Notes: generated by a model from the sequence alone, not told the origin. DNA of 64,000 nt from Girardia tigrina (GCA_001938485.1 MQRK01254223.1:14382-78381); one strand, 5' to 3'; positions 22,801 to 35,175 are shown, numbered from the stretch's first letter. Numbers and translations are program-made.

Positions 22801-23219
22801 AGGGCTCGTTCAAAAAAATACATAACACATAGGGGGAGGGGGTCTATGAAAGTGTGATATTTTGTGACAAGGGGTCGGGGGTGTCTAAATATTTGTTAAA
22901 TTACAAAAATGATTATTATTGTAATCTTTTTTTCAAAAAAACAATAAATAATATAATGCTTGATTTAACATTAGAATTAAATTAATTATGTAAATTTTAT
23001 TACACGATGTATTACTTTTAATGTCACTATAATTCCCTTCAAATTGGGGAAAATGGATAAGAAATAAATAAAATATTGTAGTTTGTATATTTTTGGTTTT
23101 TATGATTTGTGACGTCACACCTAGAGAGGGGTCTTATGAAAGTGTGTCACTTTGTGACAAGGGGGAGGGGGATCTAAATATCCAAATTTTTGCGTTATGT
23201 TTTTTTACGAACAAGCCCT
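22801..23219. mobile_element. 419-bp TIR element with GC-rich subterminal tracts
   Basis: The left end AGGGCTCGTTC, AAAAAAATACATAAC and the right end (minus strand) AGGGCTTGTTCGTAAAAAAAC are imperfect terminal inverted repeats. Inside each lies a similar tract, GGGGGAGGGGG and GAAAGTGTG with TTTGTGACAAGGGG, in inverted arrangement. A GTGACGTCACAC palindrome lies at 23109-23120. There is no transposase. Elements with this kind of end and GGGGGAGGGGG plus TTTGTGACAAGGG motif recur in many invertebrate genomes; superfamily not assigned. No clear target duplication. Confidence 0.75.
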
Positions 23220-23780
23220 AATGTAATTTGTTCTTTATTTAAACTCATATATGTCATAAATGAATTTTAATAATTCATAATTTAAAAATTTAAATAATCT
23301 CAATTGATAAATATACCCGAATTCATAGATTTCTGCTTAATATTATTGTTAGGAAGCTAAAAGACTAACTGAATGTATTTGAAAACTATTAGCTAATTAT
23401 GTATTTAAATATAAATAGGTGATTTGATTAATAATAATTAATACTAATCTATTTATAATAATTGATTAATAACCAAGCAGAAAGTAACAATGACGATCAA
23501 TATATCACAGAACAGGAAATAATTGTAGAAGGAATAAGTTACTATCACAAATTTCATTGTTAATGTAGAATATGTAGATTTGCAGGAAAATAATTATGAT
23601 GATCCTTGGCCCGATGAAAATGAGGTGAATGCAAGATTTGGCAGTGATTTTATATATAATTTTAGAGTTCGAAATCATTTTAACTTGAATGAATGAAGCG
23701 ATCGAATAAAAATGATAGAGCTGATTTTTTTCTGGTTTAAGGATTATATGATAATCGTATCACTGTTGAAATGTGCCTTG

Positions 23781-23782
<2 letters not shown>

Positions 23783-23826
<44 letters not shown>
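23783..23826. repeat. (TA)n microsatellite
   Basis: Uninterrupted TA run, followed by a mixed TA-rich tract. Confidence 0.95.
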
Positions 23827-23828
<2 letters not shown>

Positions 23829-23829
23829 C

Positions 23830-24895
23830 TATAATATAAATATAAATATAATTTTTTCTAAATTTTTAATTTCTGTTATTGTAATACGGAAATAAATTTC
23901 TGGAAAACCAAATGGTAAAAGCAGTATTCCTGCAGTTACTGATATATGTTATGTTGAAAAAGGATAATGAACAGTTACTGTACCATTGATGTATTCTTCA
24001 ATACATCTCATAGTGATTCCATATCTACTAACATAATAGACCGATTTATGACTAGAAGCATTAATTTTATGAACAGAATGAGAATGTTGAGCAAAAAAAG
24101 TTGAGAATTTAAAAATGGAAAATTTTTCCAAGGAGGGAGGAAGATGATTCTTTCAAAATAATCGAACACTAATAAATAGGTATACACATTTATTTTAAAT
24201 GTCTATTTATCCATCCACACATTTCTTTTAATTAAAGAAATAGCAGTTTTCTAATCTAAATAGTAATTTGAGAAGAACAAATAAAATATTTAAAAATCAC
24301 ACAAAAAACTTCAATGAACAAATTATGCAAATAAATCGGTAAAGAGTATTAATATTTATAATATTTATAATTCAAAACTTCAAAGGTTAACAAGAAAAAA
24401 AATCTAATAATATGACTAAAAATAATTTTAATTATATTTTATTTTATTTTATAGAAATTTAGAAAAATTGCTTTTGAATAATAATAATTCTTTAAAAACA
24501 TAATTATAAATAAATATATCGAATTATATTACATTATGTATTAATTTACGTAAAATGTTTATGTCGTTGAACAGGAAATAAATGGAAATATATTTATTTG
24601 AATGAATGACAGAAACAATTTATTAAAATCTTGTTTCATTTAATGAAGATTGAAAATGGTATAATTTACATAATGCAGTTTACATATAATGTTGGTACAA
24701 AACAAATCTTTGAATTAGGTTTTTTTAGAGAAGGAGTCTCGTTTGAATTTTGTACTAATGCATTAATTCCATCTACGATGAAACTGTAAATGCATATTTC
24801 TCAGATTGAGAATTCTTGAAAAACAAAAAGTATTTTATTTTAATTTTCCGGACATCGAAATCATTAACACACAGAAAACAGTTCAGTCTTAAGTA
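23830..24895. other. Intron sequence
   Basis: AT-rich with no supported gene. Confidence 0.4.
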
Positions 24896-25015
24896 TTCAA
24901 TACAAGATCGTTCATAGAAGAGTAAAATATATAAACACGGGATAAAAATAAGACGACGTGTTTCGAGATAACACTCATTATCAGATCAATCCACACCGTG
25001 AATACTGGAATAAAT
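24896..25015 (-). mobile_element. Penelope-like element end (copy d)
   Basis: The minus strand contains CTGATAATGAG, TTATCTCGAAACACG and TCGTCTTATTTTTATCCC, a layout typical of PLE ends with a hammerhead core and an extended CACGTCGTC segment. The sequence differs from copies a-c, so it represents another PLE lineage. Confidence 0.5.
24961..24984 (-). ncRNA. Hammerhead-like core, PLE copy d
   Basis: CTGATAA (one base off CUGANGA), helix II GAG/CTC with a TGTTAT loop, then GAAA at the core end, followed by ACACGTCGTC as a possible helix III with a GTC cleavage triplet. Confidence 0.45.
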
Positions 25016-25192
25016 AATAATTAAGAAACGTTTTACCAATAAATTATTGAATTAAAATAAATTTATTTCATTTTTCTTAAAAATTAGAAAAGATTTTATT
25101 TTTTGACTTATGTATGTAAATATATAGTGAACATTAATTGGTACTTTTTGAAAATATATTTGTTAAAGCACTTTTAAAAATCGTTGACTATT

Positions 25193-25221
25193 TTTCGATC
25201 AGCAAATGCGATCATTTTCAG
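25193..25221 (-). ncRNA. Hammerhead-like core, PLE copy e, inverted end
   Basis: CTGAAAA, helix II GATC/GATC, then GAAA. The core differs at one invariant position. Confidence 0.35.
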
Positions 25222-25507
25222 TAACTTATTAATTTGATAAATTTTAGTGTATTTGAAACCGAAAAGAAATTTCTACTCATATTATGAGAGGTTGTTTTGT
25301 GAATCATTGCTGATCAGACATTACAGGAACTTGATTAACATCCAAATGGGAAAAGTAATGCAGCGTCAATATTAAATATTTTCAATTAATATATATTAAT
25401 AGAAAATTAATAAACAAATAATAGTAAATGAATAAATAATAATTATCGAAAAGTATACTATTTTATTGGTTCCCATATATACTAAAATTTATTAAAATAT
25501 TAAGTTG

Positions 25508-25536
25508 CTGAAGATGATCAAATTTGCAGATCGAAA
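25508..25536 (+). ncRNA. Hammerhead-ribozyme core, PLE copy e, direct end
   Basis: CTGAAGA at 25508-25514 fits CUGANGA; GATC/GATC forms helix II with an AAATTTGCA loop; GAAA is at 25533-25536. All core bases are intact. Confidence 0.5.
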
Positions 25537-25584
25537 CTTATTTTGCGAAAATCTTTTAAAAAGTAATTTAATAAATTTATATTG

Positions 25585-25587
<3 letters not shown>

Positions 25588-25624
<37 letters not shown>
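25588..25624. repeat. (TA)n microsatellite next to PLE copy e
   Basis: TA run starting where the PLE end stops. Confidence 0.95.
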
Positions 25625-25627
<3 letters not shown>

Positions 25628-25629
25628 GG

Positions 25630-26840
25630 TTTAATGTTCTATTGCCCGTAGAATATTCTTATATAAAGTCAATTTTTTATACTGTTCAAGAGACAATACT
25701 TAAATTGAAGACTGACGTATTGCTAAAAGATTCTTCAAAATCTTTTTAATTGTAGAACAGGAAATATATTTATGTCTTTTGAAATTATTTTAAGACAAAT
25801 AGTTCACAAATGCTGAAAGACAACTGAAAGAAATTGGTTGCACAAGAAAACCTGATTTCCTATTTAGACAGGAAACAAAAGAATGCGGCATAACATCCAA
25901 AAATAGTCTGTATGATCAAAATTATAAAACTGAATACAGGTTGCTAATGAATTACACATATTTCAATCACTATTTGTAATTCCAAAATTGGTTAATGAAG
26001 GATTAAAAACCAAAGATGTATTCAAATTTACTGGAAATCAAGAGAAATTTGGATATTGAATATAAGTGGTAAGTAAATAAACAATATAACTTATAAATTA
26101 CAGAGTAACGGGAAAGCAAAACACATTTTAATTCATTGAAGAAATTGCCGAAAGACAAGAAAATGTTGTTCCATCAAGTAGTCTTTATCCGATTATGTTT
26201 CAAGACCTTAGCAGTATTAAGTTTCTAGAGGATGGTAAATGGCCGTGCTAAAGAAACTCGTGCATTGCTTTAAGAGAATCTTTCAATCTTTGTCATAAAA
26301 ATATATTAAAGTGATTCTACCTCTAAAACTCATAATTTACTCTATCCTTTAATAACTTGATTGTTTTGATGTTAATAAGGAACGAAATCTTCAATTTCTT
26401 CTTGAGAATTTAAGTAAAATGTTTCCATTCTTTAGAATAGTTCATTCTTAATAATTCGTTATGGCTTTATCAACATTTAATCTGACATTTGTATTTTATA
26501 GAATTATTTTGTAATATACATTCTTCCATTTTAGGCCTTTTTTCTTTGAAGTTCTATTCAAACATAACAATTGTAATTGATAATTTTCGCCATTGATAGT
26601 TTTGCACATTTGTAGTGGTTAATACTGTGCCACACTCTTCATGTCCAACCAAATACACTGCTTAACCTTACTTTCGTGTATGTTTTAATTTATGTGAGGC
26701 TCAAAGAATACCTCGCAGTGATCAGATCAAATTTTTTTTGGATTTTTTCTGATCAGGATTTATTATTCGATTTTAAAAATTATTACCGAATAAAAGACTA
26801 TTACAAGACATGATTAAATTTGTCTAATTAGTATTTTGTC
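25630..26840. other. Intron with faint plus-strand coding relics
   Basis: Two open tracts, at about 25977-26058 (VIPKLVNEGLKTKDVFKF) and 26130-26234 (IEEIAERQENVVPSSSLYPI, then KFLEDG before GTAAAT), look more codon-like than background. No family recognised and no complete splice support. Confidence 0.3.
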
Positions 26841-26851
26841 AAGGTCAAAAA

Positions 26852-26899
26852 ATATATATATCCATATATATATATATATCCATATATATATATATATAA
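26852..26899. repeat. Interrupted (TA)n microsatellite
   Basis: Three TA blocks separated by TCCA. Confidence 0.9.
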
Positions 26900-27435
26900 A
26901 CAAATATTCTGTGTTCGATACAGACACTGTTTTGGTTTTCGCTTTGAATGTTTAAGTATCTGCTCTTTCTGATTATGTCCTTTTAAAAACAAAACATGCT
27001 AGAATTTATGTGGTCGCCATTAGATCTGAGATTGAATCAAATGTAATATCAAAGAAGTGAGCGTAAAAGGTTCTATTGAATTCAAAATAACCTTGTGGTT
27101 TAAACCCTGTTTTAATGGAAATAAACAAGACAAATATCGATAAAGTATTGTTTTTAATGTGGAATATTGTTGTTTTAGAAAATAATAATACAAACAATTT
27201 ATTACACTTATTTTAACTATTTCTGAATTGATAAAATAATAATGAAATTTTAATGATGGAATATAAATAAATATTTATTTTATTATTCGTACAATAACAA
27301 CAGCAGTAATGTTTATGATGATAATAATTTTATTATTATCAATTTTTTATTTATTTTATTAGATTTATCCCGATATTATGAATAATGTAACCATTTTACG
27401 ATAAATTGAATTAAAATATAAATAAATAAATTTAC

Positions 27436-27540
27436 TTCATATTCTCGGAGATTAGCTTCGACGTCTTCGATTCTTTTGTTGAGGTCTGCCAGACGACTGA
27501 TTCGCTTATTCAATTTTCCAATGGACTCCAACCAGTATCT
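27436..27540 (-). CDS. Large minus-strand gene, exon 5
   Basis: Thirty-five codons, phase 0 to phase 0. Acceptor GAATGTTCAG, donor GAA|GTAAAT. The peptide RYWLESIGKLNKRISRLADL then NKRIEDVEANLREYE is an uninterrupted amphipathic helix starting with an aromatic Tyr-Trp pair, as at the start of spectrin repeats. Confidence 0.85.
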
Positions 27541-28734
27541 CTGAACATTCATTCATCAATTATTTTTATTTTTTAAATTATTATATTCATTTCCTAAAAA
27601 TCCCAATTATTTTTCATTTCATTAGTTTTATTTGATCATTTAATTTTATTTGCAATATATTTTAAGTGTACTTTTATAAATAATATATAATATTATTTTG
27701 GTTTAAACCAAATTAAATGATGAATAGAAACACATATTTTATCAAGTATTTTGACAAATAAATGTTTCTTATTATATTTTTTTAAACTTTTTTTAAATAT
27801 TTATATTATTTAACATTTATTTTAGGTTATAATTGTGAAGGACAGGCTCACTCTTAAAATTTTGAAACAATTAATTTTTATAAAGAATTTCTAAAATAAG
27901 GAAATATTTAAAATCAAAAGTTTTCGAAGCAATTATAATTAAAAAAATATATCTTAATTAATTTTAAAAAGTTATTTTCGGAAATAATCAAATTTTAATT
28001 GTAGAGTAAAAACTTAAAATGAAATTAATTGGGAAATAATGGATTTTTAAATAATTGATTTAAAAGAAATATAGAAAGACAAGGATAATTATGGTTGTAC
28101 TAATTTTAAAATTTATTCTAAAAAATAAAATAATGAACTTTGTTGCAAAAGATTTAAATTAAAAAAACAAATAATTTTTAATTTTAAAGTTAGTTTGAAA
28201 TTCTGCAAATTAATTAAATTAGATTAATTAAAACGAAATAAAGATTAAAACTTTTATCATTAATGTATCGTAATAATAATAAAAATTTGAATACTGTAAA
28301 TTATTTTTTGTATTTAAATTGTATTTAAATTTTGTATGGTGTTTAAAATAGTTGTAGGTAAAAAATTCTTTTAAACTAAAACATTGATAATAAATAAAAC
28401 GTTAAAATTTTTTATTAATTAAAAGCGTTTCACAAATAAAAGAAAATAACATTAAACTAATTATGTCATCATTAAACTAATTCTAAAATAATAAAAAATC
28501 ATTTTATTAATTTAGTAAAAATATGAATACAATAAATTATGTTGGTTTGAATTTAAATTAAGTTGCATAAAATAGTGGAATGTAAATTTTCAAAATAAAG
28601 AGAATAAAAAAAATTCAATTTTAAAATAGCTTATCAGTATTTATAATTCCATATTTTTATATAAAAATCTGGTCAAAAAGAAAACGAAGAAAAGTTCCTC
28701 GACGAAAAATTGTTATTAAAAAAATTGTTAGCTA
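27541..28734. other. Intron between exons 4 and 5, AT-rich
   Basis: Long A/T-only tracts; no feature supported. Confidence 0.4.
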
Positions 28735-28830
28735 AAAATTGTTTGAATAATTGTTAATTGTGTTAGAAATAAAATTTGGTGTTAATGAGTCTTAATCTCG
28801 ATCAAGAACCCAACAATAATCATTTTAATT
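28735..28830 (+). repeat. Dispersed repeat R1, copy 1
   Basis: Shares AATTGTGTTAGAAATAAA, a GTC-rich centre and GATCAAGAACCCAA with the minus strand of 62975-62890. The similarity extends weakly upstream (GAAAAGTTCCTCGACG against AAAAGTTGCTCGA). Family unknown. Confidence 0.55.
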
Positions 28831-28839
28831 TATCTATTT

Positions 28840-29480
28840 ATTTAAAAAGGACTTTTGTAGAGGGCATTTTTATACTAAAATAATCTCCCTCCTCTATAAG
28901 GCAGCACCCTCATATTCACAGACCCTTATTAATAAATGTACACTAGTTGTCTTTTCTAAGCACAAAACACTCTTGACTCAAAGTAAGATATGGCATGATG
29001 GATGTAATGTTGTTGAAAATATTTGAAAGACCAAAGTAAAACAAAAGATGATTTTTGATGTCACTAAAGAGAATTTTAGTATGCCAAATTGATTCTGGAA
29101 GATAATCTGATAGGCTGATGGACCAACGGAAACAAATGTAAACAAAAATTAAATGTAAATATAAAATACCAGTTTGGATAACGAATAATCTGGAAGAGAT
29201 TTGAGATATTGGTGGAAAAACCATAAAAAAGGAAAACGAAACTAATGAGGGAAAGACTATCGGAACTATACATAGGTCCTTCAACAGTGCTGAAAAGAAA
29301 TTACGAAAGAAGTTCTGAAATACAGCTTGAAGATTGAATACATTTTTTATAAGAAATGTTGAATGACGATGTTGAATGAAGATGCGAGGAATGTTTGCAT
29401 GTTTGAATGTTGAGTGTTGATTTGGAATTGTGTCTCTCCTACCCAGATGGATGATTATTATTTGAATTTTAATCAATGAA
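28840..29480. other. Repeat-like tract sharing its right end with PLE copy b interior
   Basis: The segment 29330-29470 (ATGTTGAGTGTTGATTTGG, TGTGTCTCTCC, CAGATGGA) matches 15110-15200. The left part (28890-28940) resembles a short GC-richer patch at 22230-22290. The minus-strand open frame of 177 codons covering it has no codon-like character and is not called. Confidence 0.4.
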
Positions 29481-29651
29481 ATTTGAGAGAAATATTTTTA
29501 AATATTAAAAAAAATTTAGTTCAGGTAATGTGAAAATAGAAATATAAATAAATTTTAATGATGTTATTATACTAAAGTTTTGTTAATTATTGTCAAAAAA
29601 ACAAATTAACTTGTAATAATAACAAAATTTCGAAATACATATTAGTGTTTT

Positions 29652-29656
<5 letters not shown>

Positions 29657-29690
<34 letters not shown>
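29657..29690. repeat. (TA)n microsatellite
   Basis: Uninterrupted TA run. Confidence 0.95.
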
Positions 29691-29691
<1 letters not shown>

Positions 29692-29699
29692 TCTTGATT

Positions 29700-32079
29700 C
29701 TAGCAGAACTACCAAAAACGGCTCTCAGAAATATGAAGCCCTGGTCTAAATTATATAACTAATCAACTCATAGGAAGCTCTTAAAAACGTCTGGCCTCTA
29801 GCTCTGTCTCGGATGGTATAAGTATTTCACAAAGAAACGCCGAGTAGATCCGCTACTTGTGAATACGAATAAAATAATCGCAAATTTAATGACAGTTTTT
29901 ATAATACAAGGAATACTCATTTGAAACAACATTTGATCATTATATTTTATACTTTTTCTTATGACTAAATTTTTCAATTTTTACATTAATATAGATATTA
30001 ATGTAAAATAATTTACAAAGCAGAGATGTACAGCAAAATGTTAATCGCTTAAGGATCGTAAATCGTACTGTTTTGTACTTAAAAACAGAATTATGTCAAT
30101 AATTATTATGGTAATTTAATTAAACATGATTAATTTAATTAAATTTTCATTGGAATAGTATTTAGGACAATAAATTAAATTATGGAATTACCAGGGTAAT
30201 AGAGACTGTACAAAATTAAAAAATTTTCAACACGGACATAAATATTTAAGTACATCTGATACCCTAATATTTTTTGAACAATCTTCAACCCCTTCAATCA
30301 TTGGTTATCACTTAAGACCCTAAAAACACTAACAGTTAACTACTAGCAAATCGAAAAGCCCTTTGATCATTTATTCTTATAAATCATTAGTTTAAAATTA
30401 TTTTAAAATATGATAAATTTCAAAAAACATTTAAGGATGATTCAGTATTTATTCGTTCACGGTGTATGTTAAAGGTGTTGCTGATATCTTCCATCTATAT
30501 GTAGAATTGATTCGGTTTCTAAATGTTTAAGTAATATTTGAGAGCTTTCTTATTAGTTTTGCTCAATGTCATAGAAGCAAACAGGAGATTATTTTAAGTT
30601 ACTTTTGCTTATCAATGAATGTTAAGTAAAAACTGATACTTTTGAATTTGTTGGAAAAGTAGTTTTTACAGTCTTCTGCTTCAAAAAATCAATTGTGTTT
30701 CCAGATGTAATATAAAAGTATTTTCTTATTCATAAATTGGTTTGTTTGAGCAATTTCAATTATTTCAGACAAACTAACGTTTATGTACGACTCAGCCGTT
30801 TTTTGATCATGAAAAGGAATTCATTTGAGTCGAACGAACACTTCTAGAATAGATAATTTTATTTTGTTTTACATGATCTCGATGTAACCAAATCGTAAAT
30901 TAACGGCCATTTTCCGATTCATGAATAAATCTATGTTTAATCATCATTCAAAATACTTGAAACAATAAGGGTTTTTGTTAAACCAACTGACGCGATTCAC
31001 CTTGAACTCTTCCTTTAAAAAATGAGACCCCCAAATGAAAAATAACTTCCTCAAACTCATTTTGTCATTTCGCATCACTGAACTTCAATCCTCTAAAATT
31101 TCTAAGAAAATATCAATCTTGCAATTTATTACATATGAATCTTCCTTGATTATTAGTAAATGCGGAGCATATATGTATTTCTATATGTCTGCTATTCCTG
31201 ATGAACACAAAGTCCTACAAACTTAGACTGATACTTCCACCTTTCAATTCAACAAAACACCATATTTGAAAGAAATTTCGAAAAACTCACATCAAAATGC
31301 TTAAGCAAAACATTTCTTCAATGAGTTTCATTTTTTCTAGCAACTTCTCCACTTTAACATCTTATTAAATATTAAGAGCCCTTGCTATTTAAAATAATTA
31401 ATTAACTTAAAATATTTAAACCCTCCTTTTGTGGACTGCACGGGATTGATTCTCAACTGGACATGAGATAAAGGTAATTTTTACAAAATTATAAAATTAG
31501 AGCTTCAAAGAAATTAAAAGCAAATATTTATTTACACATTTATATTTTATTTGCAGTGTTTATATAAAATCATGTTTTTAAAGGTTGTTCTAATAAGCTA
31601 TTGACCCCTGATATATAGCAATTTTTGGGATTACATTAAAAAAGTTTTCAATAAAATCGTTTTAAATTTTGGAAATCGTTTTGCATTTTTCATTATTATA
31701 ATATATGTGAAAACGAAAGAAAAAAATGCCGACGTTTATTACTCAAAAGATTTTTAGTATGACAAAAATCCAGTTTAGAATGACGAGAACAAGAATCGAC
31801 CCTAATATGTTTCAATGTAGATGTTTCAATACAAAATTATCATCTATGAATTTATATTAGAATATAAAAATATTGATCTTACATTCTTATTCTTTAAATA
31901 TACTTTTTAACTTATTATCGAGAACAAATAATAACGTCTTTAATCAAAATAGAAAAGGTCATCCATTATTAAATTTATATGCAATACAAACTGGATTCAC
32001 CATTACGGTATTATCAATATGATTAAAATATGCTAATTAATTTTTAATCTTTATTTTGGCCTATATTATAAGATTTCAA
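29700..32079. other. Intron between exons 4 and 5, right part
   Basis: No gene, transposon end or long repeat recognised over about 2.4 kb. Confidence 0.4.
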
Positions 32080-32350
32080 GGTATACATCATAATGGTGAT
32101 TATAATGATAGTAAAAAAGATTCAAAATAATTTTGACACAAATTATGAAAGAATTATATTGTCAAAGTATCATTATCGAATGTTTATGAAGCATCGTGTT
32201 AGTTGATTCATCCAATCACATTAAAGTATTTTAAAGCATTTTTATTGAGAAATGTTACGTAATAACTTTCAATTAAAACTTTATTTTAATTCCTCTGAGG
32301 ATGATATTATGTTTTGTCTATAAATTTTGTGAGAAATGGTCTTTCTTTGC
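32080..32350 (+). mobile_element. Penelope-like element remnant (copy f1)
   Basis: The plus strand encodes DTNYERIILSKYH, then a GATTCATCCAATCAC-ATTAAAG tract also found in copies f2 and g, where it encodes the last part of the PLE nuclease region. A CTGAGGATGATATTA segment at 32297 sits where the hammerhead lies in other copies, but the core is not complete. A (TA)n tract begins directly after it. Confidence 0.5.

Positions 32351-32389
<39 letters not shown>
32351..32389. repeat. (TA)n microsatellite next to PLE copy f1
   Basis: TA run starting at the end of the PLE remnant. Confidence 0.95.
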
Positions 32390-32392
<3 letters not shown>

Positions 32393-32429
32393 GATTAATT
32401 ACTATTTATGTAGTTTGAAAACTATTACA

Positions 32430-32705
32430 TCATACGTCTCAAAAACATGCTTTTTTTTCTTCTTTTTTAAAAAAATATTTTAATGATATTTAAAAAATAT
32501 TTAAAAAAACTTTAATATGAATCACCTTGCACGTTTAAGCATGGTTTATGATGCTTTATTAACAATGCTTCGGCAATAATCCTTTCATAATTTGTGTCAA
32601 TAAACGTGCAAGGTGATTCATCTAATCATATTAAAGTTTTTTAAATATCATTAAAATATTTTTTTAAAAAAAAGAAGAAAAAAAGCATGTTTTTGAGACG
32701 TATGA
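32430..32705 (-). repeat. 276-bp palindrome built from PLE sequence (copy f2)
   Basis: The left arm 32430-32536 and right arm 32602-32705 are inverted copies (for example TCATACGTCTCAAAAACATG against CATGTTTTTGAGACGTATGA) around a loop of about 65 bases. Read on the minus strand, loop plus left arm encode DTNYERIIAEALLIKHHKPC and then LNVQGDS, the same PLE region as copies f1 and g. The palindrome therefore looks like an inverted duplication at a PLE end. (TA)n follows directly on its right side. Confidence 0.65.
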
Positions 32706-32807
32706 TATATATATATATATATATATTCCACCTACTATCGGTATACTAATACTAAAAGAAAATAATTTAAAAGTTAAAGGAGACAGTGAAATATGAGATG
32801 GTCTAAC

Positions 32808-32906
32808 TTGAATTCTGTCTAATTCCTCCAGTTGATCCGAAGTGTCAGCATAGGCACTCAGTTCGCGCAGTCGGTGATCAATGTAGAATCTTTGTTCTTT
32901 GAATAT
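32808..32906 (-). CDS. Large minus-strand gene, exon 4
   Basis: Thirty-three codons, phase 0 to phase 0. Acceptor AATTTTATTTTAG, donor CAA|GTTAGA. The peptide IFKEQRFYIDHRLRELSAYA then DTSDQLEELDRIQ is a charged helix that continues directly into exon 5. Confidence 0.8.
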
Positions 32907-34030
32907 CTAAAATAAAATTAATTACATTGTTATTACATTCAATACACTTTTTATTGTCTCTCTTTCAATGACTGTCGTTATTAAATCAGCTTTTTTGCAT
33001 GCATTATTCTACAGACGATTAAAATTAGAATATCCGTTCACGTTTTTTTTGAAATAGTAAAATTTTATTAAAATATTTTCAATGTTATATTTTTTAAAAA
33101 TAGATTTTTCAAATTTTTATTCACAATTTAATAAAGAGAATAATATTTTTTATTTTCATTAATATTTGTTCAATTGAGAAAATTCTCTTTTAAATTTTGT
33201 ATATTAAAAAAATTATTTCTTGTAAACTTTATTAACAAATAATAAACAAGTCTTTTATTAACATTATATTTTATTTTAAATTATGGAAATAAAACAAACT
33301 TCAAAATATATTTTAGATATTTATTTATTTTCTTTTAAAAATTTCTAAATAATAATATTACATTAAAAATAAGTTAAAATAATTTAAAATCTAAAAAAAG
33401 ACAGATTAGCTTCTTAAAATCAATGTAAAAAAATTAATAATAAATTTATTTTTCTATATAATAAGATCATAATTAATTATTTTCTTTCAAATTTATGGAA
33501 GAAAATATTTAAAAAAATAAAAAAAAACTTTTTTTTTAAAAATGAAAGTAGTAAAAAGTTTTTCTGTAGAAAATTTTATTATAAAATTATATACTTACAA
33601 GTCACAGTTAATATAAATGCGAAAATACTTTTTTCGTATTTTCATCGCAAAAGAAACTCAAAAAAATAAAAATTATTGAAAAACGATTTCATCGTTTTAT
33701 TTCTTATTTGAAGTAAATAATGATAAATATTCTTCCGAAAATAATAAATATCTCTTTTAATGATAGAAAACTGTCAATACGATTTCTCTACCGATGTAAT
33801 TAAATTTCTTCAGGAATTTAATATTCTCTGTAAATTTCTTTTGTCATATTAAATATAATCGAATTTTATAAAAAAGATATATATTTATATAAAGCATACT
33901 TTTGAGAGCATAAAATAAGAATAAGTACATATTAAGTGGTAAAGATATTTGATTTAATAAATGTAAAACATGTACCAATTTTACTTCGACAAAAGATATT
34001 TCATAAGACAAATTCTTATGTATATAAATA
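32907..34030. other. Intron between exons 3 and 4, left part
   Basis: AT-rich with no supported feature. Confidence 0.4.
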
Positions 34031-34031
34031 T

Positions 34032-35094
34032 AATAAGTTGGAACGATAGTTTTTTCAGTTATTTAAAAAATTCTTTAATTTAATTTTGTCATTTATATAT
34101 TTAATATAATCTGGATTTTATATATTATATATTCTTAGTAGTGTTTTTATATATTATTTGCATTGTATAGTCCCTTCTGTAAAACGTTATTGAATTTAGA
34201 AAACAAGTGAAAATGTCAAAAATAGCGTGATAAAATCCGTAGATTGATTTTCCAAAAAAGGCGTCTAAAATTTAAACTCGCAACACCAGAGATTCCACCA
34301 AAGAGCATATTTACGATGGTATTCCAAATTCTGCTCCGGTAAAACGAATGGTAAAAACAAAAAGAACTCCGGACGAGCTCTACGCCGTTTGATTGAAGCG
34401 GAGCAGACCCATACAGACAACTAAACTCAAAACTTCCACTACAATCATTATTTGGAACCTTCAAAAAATGAACAAGGAAAATAAACGTGGTCAACAGGTC
34501 TAACACTTTTTTAAAGAAATGCAAAAAAGCGGTCAATTAACGACTGTTCCTGACAATTGCACAAATTCAGCCGTTGTAGATTACAACGGATTTTGACGTG
34601 AGATGAGAAGTGGGTTGTATACGATAATCAGAAATACAAAAATCAATGGCTGAGGCAAGGTAAACTTAGAAAACGGCCACCTTGAAGTAATCCTCATCGA
34701 AAAAAATTTGATTTTGTGCGTTTGGTCAATCGCATAGGTACAGGTTCACTAAAAACTCCTTCCCCGTGCTCAAACCATCATTTCTAAAGCTTACTGCTCC
34801 CAATTATATCGTGTCCATGCCTCTTTGAGTGTTTGTGGTATCAGCACTGCTTGTGTTTGTTTTCAACTAGACAACGCCACACCTTAAAGATAAACACGTT
34901 AAGCAGACCCTTCAAAAGTTTTTCGACCTGAAAACTCCAAATTTTTTACCTACGCAGAATTTTCTTATTGTAGCCTCGTTGGAAAATAATAATTAAAATT
35001 AATGACGATTACAATAATGTAAACGACTCATTGTTATTGTAAAAAAATACTTTTAATAAAATGTTAATTTACTGACAAAACTTTCCAACCTATT
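34032..35094 (+). mobile_element. Decayed mariner transposon 2
   Basis: The plus strand, in shifting frames, carries mariner transposase landmarks: WYSKFCSGKTNGKNKKNSGR with LIEAEQTHTDN, then a TTIIIWNLQKMNKENKRGQQ helix-turn-helix block, DEKWVVYDNQKYKNQWL (catalytic Asp block), and LDNATPHLKDKHVKQTLQ, which corresponds to the conserved QDNARPH block. Possible terminal inverted repeats are ATAAGTTGGAACGATAG on the left and, inverted on the right, ATAGGTTGGAAAGTTTTGTC. Frameshifts, stops and a loss after the third block make it inactive. Confidence 0.75.
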
Positions 35095-35153
35095 AATATA
35101 ATTTATATATGATAAATAAACGATAAGACAAATAACATTTATATATAAATTAT

Positions 35154-35175
35154 TATATATATATATATATATATT
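35154..35175. repeat. (TA)n microsatellite
   Basis: Short TA run just right of mariner 2. Confidence 0.9.

Larger units (their letters stand above)
25150..25600 (+). mobile_element. Penelope-like element remnant (copy e)
   Basis: A compact unit of about 450 bp. The ends are inverted copies (minus 25221-25150 and plus 25508-25590), both carrying a TGATC, loop, GATCGAAA core and a TTTTAAAA-GT tail. The interior TTTTGTGAATCATTGCTGAT resembles the segment after the GIY-YIG region of copy b. A (TA)n tract starts directly after the direct end. Decayed. Confidence 0.6.

Noticed and set aside
28943-29476. 177-codon minus-strand ORF
   Set aside because: No codon-like bias and no family; the region matches repeat sequence near 15.1 kb and 22.2 kb, and the ORF is best explained by composition.
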